From Nitrososphaerales archaeon (GTDB lineage: Archaea; Thermoproteota; Nitrososphaeria; Nitrososphaerales; UBA57): DNA of 6,856 bases. Each line of letters starts with the position of its first letter. Within the stretch, counting starts at the first letter, position 1. Where the stretch lies: NCBI GenBank assembly GCA_022449325.1, contig JAKUSK010000039.1, positions 1 through 6,856 on the forward strand. Reading direction: 5' to 3'. The position numbers and the translations under genes were made by a program. The notes under the pieces were generated by a model. The model ran no database searches. It was given only the letters and a program-made list of their open reading frames with translations, and was not told where the DNA came from. Shown here piece after piece: positions 1 through 5,308 of this stretch.

Positions 1-471
1 AAGTTTTATTTCATAAGTAATTGCACGAAGTTTTTCAGACCTTTCTACATATATTTCATTAAGACTTTTTATGGGTGTGTTAGATTGAGATGAAACCGAT
101 ATACGTTTTCGTCGGTCTATAAAATAATTATTATTATTTATTTGATCAATTAGAATTGGAAGGTCTTTTGGTTTTAATTCAGTAAGAATACCTTTTCCGC
201 CTTTATGTATTCCAATAATAGGAATTTGTTTAGAGAGTAAACGAGAGGCCTTGAGAATTGTTCCGTCACCGCCAACAGAAATAACACAATCTATATCGAG
301 ATTTTTATCATTAAGGGAAATTGAAGGAAAGGTTGAAGTTAAGGGAGAGATAAGTTTAATATTAAATCCAGAATTATGAAGGGTTTTTGCTATATCTAGA
401 GCAGTTTTTCTCGCTGTATTATCAGAATCTTTAGAAATAACTCCAAAGGATCTAATCTTTCTTAATTTCAT
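1..471 (-). CDS. nadK: NAD kinase, N-terminal 157 residues (gene runs off the window)
   Basis: Cytosolic ATP-dependent (or polyphosphate-dependent) phosphorylation of NAD to NADP. I translated it by hand from the ATG at 471-469; an in-frame stop lies directly upstream (474-472), so no earlier start is possible. The N-terminus (residues 5-45) has the usual beta strand and helix, with 'FGVISK' followed by a helix. The diagnostic GGDGT motif is at residues 67-71 (VISVGGDGTILKA), holding the catalytic Asp. The following loop is GIHKGGKGILTE (87-98), the equivalent of the family's GIN-x-G-x-x-GFLTE. The NE dipeptide of the NAD-binding region is at 138-139. About 110-120 C-terminal residues of the all-beta domain should lie outside the window. 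It diverges from aIF5A across a 54-63 base gap. Family call is firm; preferred phosphoryl donor cannot be told. Confidence 0.93.
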   Translation of the reverse strand, partial: MKLRKIRSFGVISKDSDNTARKTALDIAKTLHNSGFNIKLISPLTSTFPSISLNDKNLDIDCVISVGGDGTILKASRLLSKQIPIIGIHKGGKGILTELKPKDLPILIDQINNNNYFIDRRKRISVSSQSNTPIKSLNEIYVERSEKLRAITYEIKL

Positions 472-492
472 TTATATCATCTATATTTTAGT

Positions 493-512
493 GAGAATTG
501 TTATATATCTTG
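493..512. promoter_or_regulatory. Shared TATA-like element between nadK and aIF5A
   Basis: The sequence TTATATATCT at 501-510 reads as a TATA box on both strands (AGATATATAA on the minus strand). Measured from its centre near 505, the usual archaeal distance of about 26 bases puts a plus-strand transcript start near 531, just ahead of the ATG at 535. A minus-strand start falls near 479, 8 bases before the nadK ATG. Neither start has an evident Shine-Dalgarno sequence, which fits leaderless or nearly leaderless mRNAs. The minus-strand side has an A-rich BRE-like stretch. This is a spacing argument only; no transcript data were available. Confidence 0.5.
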
Positions 513-534
513 TCTATTATTGAGCATGTTAGAT

Positions 535-936
535 ATGAGTAAACCTGCATCTCTGAGTGACGTAAAAATTGGCTCATATATCATTATCGATGGAGAGCCT
601 TGTAGAATAATTGAATATGATAAATCAAAGCCTGGTAAACATGGTTCTGCAAAAGCCAGAGTAGTAGCTACTGGAGTATTTGATGGTTCTAAACATAGTA
701 TGGTTTCTCCTGTATCAGCAGGAATAGAAATTCCTATGATTGAAAAACGAACGGGTCAAGTAATTTCGATAAACAAAGAACAAGAAATTATTCAGCTTAT
801 GGATATGGAAACATTTGAAACTTTTGATTCACCTCCTCCAAGTCATGATAAAGAAATCAATGATAAACTAGAGGAAGGTAACGAAGTAGAATATTGGAAA
901 GTATTAGGCAAGACAAAAATAATGAGAATAAGATAA
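535..936 (+). CDS. eif5A: Translation initiation factor 5A (aIF5A), hypusine-containing
   Basis: Small ribosome-binding factor that promotes peptide-bond formation at stalling sequences, in archaea as in eukaryotes. The protein is 133 residues from the ATG at 535. An N-terminal SH3-like domain (about 1-68) carries the hypusination loop SKPGKHGSAKAR; the modified lysine is K35 in GKHG (codon 637-639). An OB-fold C-terminal domain (about 70-133) contains QLMDMETFETFD and ends EVEYWKVLGKTKIMRIR. Length matches the family. Start choice: TTG 520, ATG 526 and ATG 535 are all in frame. MSKPASL at 535 resembles related archaeal N-termini, and the TATA spacing puts the transcript start near 531, so 535 is preferred; ATG 526 adds MLD. 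The deoxyhypusine synthase gene is not in the window. The stop is 2 bases from the dnaJ stop. Confidence 0.95.
   Translation: MSKPASLSDVKIGSYIIIDGEPCRIIEYDKSKPGKHGSAKARVVATGVFDGSKHSMVSPVSAGIEIPMIEKRTGQVISINKEQEIIQLMDMETFETFDSPPPSHDKEINDKLEEGNEVEYWKVLGKTKIMRIR
911..920 (-). terminator. Possible oligo-T terminator of the grpE-dnaK-dnaJ operon inside aIF5A
   Basis: Read on the minus strand, a T5 tract (AAAAA at 915-919 on the plus strand), with a further T-rich stretch just upstream, follows the dnaJ stop by about 20 bases. It falls in the last codons of aIF5A. No hairpin is seen. It would be the counterpart of the plus-strand T tract, with each transcript ending inside its neighbour. Tentative for the same reason: short T runs are frequent here. 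Confidence 0.3.
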
Positions 937-938
937 AC

Positions 939-2045
939 TTAGAAAAATTTTCGTTTTGAAATATTATTACCAAATTCTGTAGATAATTCTTCAATTAACT
1001 TGCGTTGTTTGGAATTTAATTTTTTTGGAACATTAACAGTAACTCGAACGAGCAAGTCACCAGTGCCAAATCCATTGATACGAGGAAAGCCCTTTCCTTT
1101 TAATTTAAAAACAGTATTATTTTGAGTGCCATTCGGAATTTTTAGTTTAGCTTGTTTATCTAGGGTGGGAACAGATATATCTCCTCCAAGTACTGCAATT
1201 GGATAATCAATATTTGTTTCATAAATTAAATTTTCGTTATCGCGAAGAAATGATTCATGTGTTTTCATATGTGTTACAATATATAGATCACCGGGTTGTC
1301 CAGTACCAGAAGTGAAGTCGCCAGATCCACGTAAACGAATTCGAGAACCTTCATCTACGCCAGATGGAATATTCAATTCAATAGTCTGTTTTTTTTCGAT
1401 TATTCCAATACTGTTACATTTTTTACAAGGTTTTTTGATAATTTTACCTCTTCCTTGACAATTTGAACAATCTTGAACACTGACAAAACGTGCAAAACCT
1501 GCTGAGCGAGTAACTTGGACTTGGCCTCTACCATTACAATTAGAACAATTAACAGGGGAAGTTCCTTTTTGTGCACCTGAACCGATACAGGATTCACATT
1601 TTATATTTCTAGGTATAATGATATTCATTTTTTCGCCTTTGAAAGCTTGTTCTAGAGTTAGATCTATATCGTATCGAAGATCTTGTCCTCGAGACGGGTC
1701 ACGAGAATTTGATGATCCAAAGAATGAATCAAAGATGCTTCCAAACCCTCCCGTTCCTCCTACGCCACGTAGGATATCAGCAAAGTCAGTATTACGAAAT
1801 ATATCTTCTTGATTGAATCGACCGTCAATACCGGCTTGACCATATTGATCATATACTTTACGTTTTTCAGGGTTAGAAAGAACAGCATAAGCAGTGGAAA
1901 TTTCTTTGAATTTTTCTTCTGCGTCCTTGGACTTGTTACGATCAGGATGATATTTTAGAGCAAGTTTTCTATACGCTTTTTTAATTTCTTTTTCGTCAGT
2001 GTTTTTAGATACGCCGAGAATATCGTAATAATCAGTATTACTCAT
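939..2045 (-). CDS. dnaJ: DnaJ (Hsp40), class A co-chaperone with zinc-binding domain
   Basis: Cytosolic J-protein that delivers unfolded clients to DnaK and stimulates its ATPase. The full class A layout is present in 368 residues. The J domain (about 4-70) has HPD at 33-35. A Gly/Phe-rich segment (about 95-112) is rather short. Four cysteine repeats follow: CESCIGSG (150), CSNCNGRG (167), CSNCQGRG (193) and CKKCNSIG (207). The substrate-binding C-terminal beta domains run from about 218 to 340 (IPSGVDEGSRIRLRGSGD, GGDISVPTLD, LKGKGFP). The fourth repeat has lost the first glycine of CxxCxGxG, but all eight zinc cysteines remain. It is the last gene of the operon. Its ATG overlaps the dnaK stop as ATGA, and there is no obvious Shine-Dalgarno sequence, so coupled translation is likely. 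Confidence 0.97.
   Translation of the reverse strand: MSNTDYYDILGVSKNTDEKEIKKAYRKLALKYHPDRNKSKDAEEKFKEISTAYAVLSNPEKRKVYDQYGQAGIDGRFNQEDIFRNTDFADILRGVGGTGGFGSIFDSFFGSSNSRDPSRGQDLRYDIDLTLEQAFKGEKMNIIIPRNIKCESCIGSGAQKGTSPVNCSNCNGRGQVQVTRSAGFARFVSVQDCSNCQGRGKIIKKPCKKCNSIGIIEKKQTIELNIPSGVDEGSRIRLRGSGDFTSGTGQPGDLYIVTHMKTHESFLRDNENLIYETNIDYPIAVLGGDISVPTLDKQAKLKIPNGTQNNTVFKLKGKGFPRINGFGTGDLLVRVTVNVPKKLNSKQRKLIEELSTEFGNNISKRKFF
948..957 (+). terminator. Possible oligo-T terminator of aIF5A inside the dnaJ 3' end
   Basis: The plus strand has TTTT at 948-951 and TTTT at 954-957, starting 12 bases after the aIF5A stop. Archaeal RNA polymerase terminates on short U-rich tracts without needing a hairpin. 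No stem-loop is apparent. The tract lies in the last codons of the convergent dnaJ gene. In an AT-rich genome such tracts are common, so this is tentative. Confidence 0.35.
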
Positions 2046-3916
2046 TTAGCATCATTTGAAGAATTATCGTCTACTTCACTATATTCTCCATCAACGACTT
2101 TTTCTTCTGGCTCAGTAGTAGGACCGGATTGATCAGAAGGAGGAGGTTGATTTGGATCTGGTTGAGTAGATTGTTGGTATACTGAAGAACCGATTTCTTG
2201 TAAAAGATTACTTAATTTATCAGAATTATCACGAATTGAAGGGTGGTCTTTAGATTCAAGAGAAGATTTCAATTGGGCAGATAAGTTATCAATTTGAGAG
2301 ATTTGATCTTCAGTAATTTTATCTTTGAGATCAGTTTTAGTTCTTTCTGCAGTGTATATCAAAGAATCGGCTTTGTTGATTAATTCAGCTTCGTCTTTTC
2401 TGTTTTTATCTTGTTCTGCAAATTGTTCGGCATCTTTAATCATTCTTTCTTTATCGGTATCAGATAATTTACTAGAACCAGTAACAGTTATTTTTTGCTC
2501 TTTATTTGTAGCCAAATCCTTTGCAGATACATTAATTATACCATTAGCGTCAATATCAAAAGTAACTTCGATTTGGGGAACACCACGCGGTGCTGGAGGA
2601 ATTCCATCAAGATTAAACTGTCCAAGTGACTTATTATCAGAAGCCATTTCTCTCTCTCCTTGAAGAATGTGTATGGTAACAGCAGGTTGATTGTCTTGTG
2701 CTGTAGAATAAATTTGACTTTTCTTTGTAGGAATAGTGGTATTGCGTTCAATCATACGATTACAAATACCGCCTTGAACTTCTACTCCAAGAGAAAGAGG
2801 GGTAACGTCCAAAAGCAAAATATCAGAAGTCTCTCCTGCAAGTACTGCTCCTTGAATTGCAGCGCCCGCAGCAACACATTCCATAGGATCAACACCGCGT
2901 TCTAATCCTTTACCGACAATTTTTTTAACAAATTCTTGAACAGAAGGCATACGAGTTGGACCGCCAACAAGAATCACCTTATCAATATCAGAAACTGAAA
3001 GTTTTGAATCGTCTATAGCTCGTTTAATAGGTGTTTCACATTTGTTGAGAACCACAGAAATAAGATCTTCAAGTTTAGCACGCGTTAACGAAGTTTCAAA
3101 ATGAATTGGATTTTTTTCAGAATCCTGAGCGATAAATGGAAGGTTAATATCAGTAGTTAAAACAGTTGATAATTCAATTTTTGCCTTTTCTGCTCCTTCT
3201 CTAAGTCTTTGCATTGCCTTAGAATCATTACGTAAATCAATTGATGTTCTTTGGACAAATGTATCGACAAGATAATCCAAAATAATTTGATCCATATCAG
3301 TACCGCCTAATTGAGTGTCTCCACTCGTGCTTTTTACCTCGAATACGCTATCGCCGAATTCCATAACAGTAACATCAAGAGTTCCTCCACCAAGATCAAA
3401 AACTAGAATTTTCTGATCAGATGCCTCTTTATCAAGACCGTATGCTAGAGAAGCAGCAGTAGGTTCGTTTATAATACGAACGACGTCTAGTCCAGCAATA
3501 GAACCAGCGTCTTTAGTTGCTTGTCTTTGATTATCATTAAAATATGCAGGAACAGTGATTACGGCTTTTTCTACTTTCTCACCAAGAAATGCTTCAGCGT
3601 CAGTTTTAATTTTCTGGAGAATAAAGGCAGAAAGTTGTTCAGGAGTATAATCATTACCATTAATATGAACTTTATATGATTCTCCCATTTTTCGTTTAAT
3701 TTTTTGAACAGTTCCTTCAGGATTTGTTACAGCTTGTCTTCGAGCAGGTTCTCCAACTAGACGTTGACCATCTTTTGTGAAAGCAATATAAGATGGGAAT
3801 GATTTACCACCAACACTAGTACCTTCAGCACTAGGAATTAATGATGGTTTACCACCAATCATTACAGCAGCGGCTGAATTACTTGTCCCTAAATCGATTC
3901 CAATAATTTTACTCAT
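2042..3916 (-). CDS. dnaK: DnaK (Hsp70) molecular chaperone
   Basis: ATP-driven cytosolic chaperone for nascent and misfolded proteins; GrpE exchanges its nucleotide and DnaJ loads its clients. It has 624 residues. The ATPase domain (1-365) carries the three Hsp70 signatures: IDLGTSNS (7-14), VFDLGGGTLDVTV (172-184) and VILVGGPTRMPSVQE (314-328). The linker LLLDVTPLSLG (367-377) leads into the substrate-binding beta domain (about 380-490) and the helical lid (about 490-580). The tail (about 580-624) is Pro/Gln/Asp-rich and ends with VVDGEYSEV plus nine polar residues. The ATPase domain lacks the roughly 24-residue insert of proteobacterial DnaK near residue 80, as in Gram-positive and archaeal forms. 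Archaeal DnaK is generally viewed as an ancient bacterial acquisition. The start ATG overlaps grpE by 8 bases and has a good Shine-Dalgarno match. Confidence 0.98.
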   Translation of the reverse strand: MSKIIGIDLGTSNSAAAVMIGGKPSLIPSAEGTSVGGKSFPSYIAFTKDGQRLVGEPARRQAVTNPEGTVQKIKRKMGESYKVHINGNDYTPEQLSAFILQKIKTDAEAFLGEKVEKAVITVPAYFNDNQRQATKDAGSIAGLDVVRIINEPTAASLAYGLDKEASDQKILVFDLGGGTLDVTVMEFGDSVFEVKSTSGDTQLGGTDMDQIILDYLVDTFVQRTSIDLRNDSKAMQRLREGAEKAKIELSTVLTTDINLPFIAQDSEKNPIHFETSLTRAKLEDLISVVLNKCETPIKRAIDDSKLSVSDIDKVILVGGPTRMPSVQEFVKKIVGKGLERGVDPMECVAAGAAIQGAVLAGETSDILLLDVTPLSLGVEVQGGICNRMIERNTTIPTKKSQIYSTAQDNQPAVTIHILQGEREMASDNKSLGQFNLDGIPPAPRGVPQIEVTFDIDANGIINVSAKDLATNKEQKITVTGSSKLSDTDKERMIKDAEQFAEQDKNRKDEAELINKADSLIYTAERTKTDLKDKITEDQISQIDNLSAQLKSSLESKDHPSIRDNSDKLSNLLQEIGSSVYQQSTQPDPNQPPPSDQSGPTTEPEEKVVDGEYSEVDDNSSNDAK

Positions 3917-4493
3917 TTATATCAACTCCACTATTGACAGATTTGTTTTTACATACATTTACTTTAGAAGGTCTTAAAACTTGTCCATGGATTTTATACC
4001 CACTTTGAATTTCTGAAATAACTACATTGTCATCAATGTCGGAATTTTCGGTGTATTCAATAGCCTCATGAAGATTTGGATCGAAAGGATTTCCTACAGA
4101 ATTAATAATTTCTACAGATTGTTCTTTGAACATAGATTCAATATTTTTAATGATTAAAGTTAACCCCTTTAAAGAAGAATCATCAGAATTAGAATTATCA
4201 ATTATGCGTTTCAAGTCCTCGTATATTTCGATTAGATATTGAATAATTTGACTATTGCCGAATTTAGATTGATTTTCAAATTCTTTAGAAACTTGTTTCC
4301 GATAGTTTACAAGTTCAGCTTGCGCATATTGGCGTTGTTTAAGATGGAAATCACGTTCTTCTTTAATTTTTTCAATGTCATCTGAAGTTTCTTTAATGGA
4401 GACGTCAGCATTGTTTGATTCTAAAGAACCATTTTTGGAAAGTTCTTTATCAGATTGGTCTGAATCTTTATTTTGTTCTGTAATAGTTGTCAA
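3909..4493 (-). CDS. grpE: GrpE, nucleotide exchange factor for DnaK
   Basis: Dimeric cytosolic factor that releases ADP from DnaK. It has 194 residues. The N-terminal segment (1-38) is acidic, Ser/Asn-rich and probably disordered. A long helix (about 39-100), predicted coiled coil, forms the dimer stalk (EKIKEERDFHLKQRQYAQAE). The C-terminal beta domain holds the GrpE signature: GNPFDPNLHEAIEY (134-147) and SGYKIHGQVLRPSKVNV (164-180). The start is TTG 4493-4491. A stop in the same frame (4499-4497) closes off anything upstream, and no other ATG or GTG is available before Met121, deep in the protein. The unconserved N-terminus cannot confirm the choice. It is the first gene of the operon and overlaps dnaK by 8 bases (ATGAGTAA). 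Confidence 0.93.
   Translation of the reverse strand: MTTITEQNKDSDQSDKELSKNGSLESNNADVSIKETSDDIEKIKEERDFHLKQRQYAQAELVNYRKQVSKEFENQSKFGNSQIIQYLIEIYEDLKRIIDNSNSDDSSLKGLTLIIKNIESMFKEQSVEIINSVGNPFDPNLHEAIEYTENSDIDDNVVISEIQSGYKIHGQVLRPSKVNVCKNKSVNSGVDINE
3921..3929 (-). promoter_or_regulatory. Ribosome binding site of dnaK, inside grpE
   Basis: On the minus strand the sequence is GGAGTTGAT, one mismatch from the extended Shine-Dalgarno GGAGGTGAT, with a 4-base spacer to the dnaK ATG (3916-3914). It lies within the last codons of grpE (VDINE). It fixes the dnaK start and suggests independent re-initiation as well as coupling. It is the clearest Shine-Dalgarno in the window. Confidence 0.7.
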
Positions 4494-4496
4494 TGT

Positions 4497-4517
4497 TCAT
4501 AAACCCGTTAATTTCAT
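4497..4517 (-). other. Six-codon upstream ORF in the grpE leader
   Basis: An ATG at 4517-4515 opens a frame encoding MKLTGL, ending in TGA at 4499-4497. It is in frame with grpE and stops three bases before the grpE TTG. It lies inside the predicted leader of about 35 bases, so ribosomes could translate it and re-initiate at TTG. No conserved peptide is implied; it may be chance. Confidence 0.25.
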
Positions 4518-4551
4518 GTTCCTAACTAAAGGAGAGTAACCAAATCACATC

Positions 4552-4564
4552 TATAAACTTTTCC
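4552..4564 (-). promoter_or_regulatory. BRE/TATA promoter of the grpE-dnaK-dnaJ operon
   Basis: The minus strand reads GGAAAAGTTTATAG, a purine-rich BRE followed by a good archaeal TATA box (TTTATA, plus-strand 4552-4557). Standard spacing puts the transcript start near 4528, giving a leader of about 35 bases before the grpE TTG. It is the best promoter match in the window. No CIRCE element or recognised heat-shock operator is visible around it, so heat regulation cannot be read from sequence. Confidence 0.6.
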
Positions 4565-4594
4565 AACGACTTGCAATTACGCATAGATAATCAA

Positions 4595-4603
4595 AGTTAA
4601 TAA
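4595..4603 (+). promoter_or_regulatory. Weak TATA-like element ahead of dph6
   Basis: GTTAATAAT is centred near 4599. Usual spacing puts the transcript start near 4625, beside the ATG at 4623 and 9 bases before the dph6 TTG at 4634. This would give a leaderless or very short-leader mRNA for dph6-srp54-pus10. The match to a consensus TATA box is poor; I propose it mainly on position. Confidence 0.3.
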
Positions 4604-4633
4604 TTGTAGATTGGAATAAGATATGGAAATTAA

Positions 4634-5302
4634 TTGAAGAAGGGAATTGCATTTCTATCTGGAGGGAAAGATTCGGTATTATCAATGCATTTAGCACATA
4701 AGAATGGAATTAAAATTACAAAAATTATGACGATGATACCCGAAGATCAAGAAAGTATGTTGTATCATACACACAATATTAACTTAGTAAAAAGCATAGC
4801 AGAAGTAGTGGGATTAGATTGGATTCCCGTGAAAGCGTCAAAAGAAAGAGAAATTGAAACATTAACAGATGCGTTAGAAAAACAAGATTCAGACTACTTA
4901 ATAACAGGAGGAATAGAATCAAATTTTCAGAAAAAAAAATTCGATAGTGCTTGTGAAAAGGCAGGTATGGAACACTATGCGCCGATTTGGGGGATTACTC
5001 CTAAAAATTTGTATCACGAAATATTAGAAAATCAATTAGATGTAATAATTGTTTCAGTTGCAGCACTAGGATTAGGAGAGGAATGGTTAGGAAGACATTT
5101 AGATAAAAAGAGCATAAAAGAATTACTTGATCGTGCAGATAAATATAGGTTTAATGCAGTAGGAGAAGGAGGAGATTTAGATACTTTGGTATTAGATGGT
5201 CCATTATATTCAAATAAATTAGAACCAGTAGAATCAAAAAATATCTGGTATGGAGATAGAGGTAGATTAGAAATTTCAGGATTAAAAATTATAAAAAAGT
5301 GA
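4634..5302 (+). CDS. dph6: Diphthine-ammonia ligase (Dph6-type ATP pyrophosphatase)
   Basis: Probably catalyses the last step of diphthamide synthesis: ATP-dependent amidation of diphthine on the conserved histidine of archaeal elongation factor 2. It has 222 residues, the size of the archaeal single-domain form. It is an adenine-nucleotide alpha hydrolase (PP-loop) fold. SGGKDS (9-14) is the ATP pyrophosphatase loop. MIPEDQESMLYHTHN (34-48), YAPIWG (115-120), LGLGEEWLGR (145-154) and GEGGDLDTLVLDGPLY (177-192) match the Dph6 family. The start is TTG 4634: the frame is closed by TAA just upstream (4631-4633), and the PP-loop needs nearly all the N-terminus. The eukaryotic RidA-like extension is absent, as in other archaea. 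Older annotations call it an uncharacterised ATPase. The srp54 gene follows after 6 bases. Confidence 0.85.
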   Translation: MKKGIAFLSGGKDSVLSMHLAHKNGIKITKIMTMIPEDQESMLYHTHNINLVKSIAEVVGLDWIPVKASKEREIETLTDALEKQDSDYLITGGIESNFQKKKFDSACEKAGMEHYAPIWGITPKNLYHEILENQLDVIIVSVAALGLGEEWLGRHLDKKSIKELLDRADKYRFNAVGEGGDLDTLVLDGPLYSNKLEPVESKNIWYGDRGRLEISGLKIIKK

Positions 5303-5303
5303 T
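5299..5303 (+). promoter_or_regulatory. Ribosome binding site of srp54
   Basis: GTGAT matches the distal part of the extended archaeal Shine-Dalgarno (GGTGATC) with a 5-base spacer to the srp54 ATG at 5309. It spans the dph6 stop codon (TGA 5300-5302), so termination and initiation are close together. The match is short, hence moderate confidence. Confidence 0.45.
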
Positions 5304-5308
5304 GTGTT

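Noticed and set aside
127..138. AAT-type trinucleotide repeat in nadK
   Set aside because: It encodes four Asn residues in a variable loop; too short to be a meaningful repeat.
520..534. TTG 520 or ATG 526 as the aIF5A start
   Set aside because: TATA spacing and the usual MSKP-like N-terminus favour ATG 535; ATG 526 stays possible and TTG 520 is the least likely.
1400..1812. Open frames of about 65 codons on both strands within dnaJ
   Set aside because: They overlap the zinc-binding and G/F coding region of dnaJ in other frames and show no motif or start signal of their own.
2536..2751. Minus-strand 71-codon frame within dnaK
   Set aside because: It overlaps the DnaK substrate-binding domain in another frame and has no recognisable domain or ribosome site.
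2325..2905. Two plus-strand open frames (112 and 81 codons) inside dnaK
   Set aside because: They are antisense to highly conserved dnaK sequence, resemble no family, and reflect the codon bias of the opposite strand.
4574..4606. Inverted repeat CAATTA ... TAATTG between grpE and dph6 as an operator
   Set aside because: Only 6 bp arms separated by 21 bases in an AT-rich spacer; expected by chance and matching no known regulator site.
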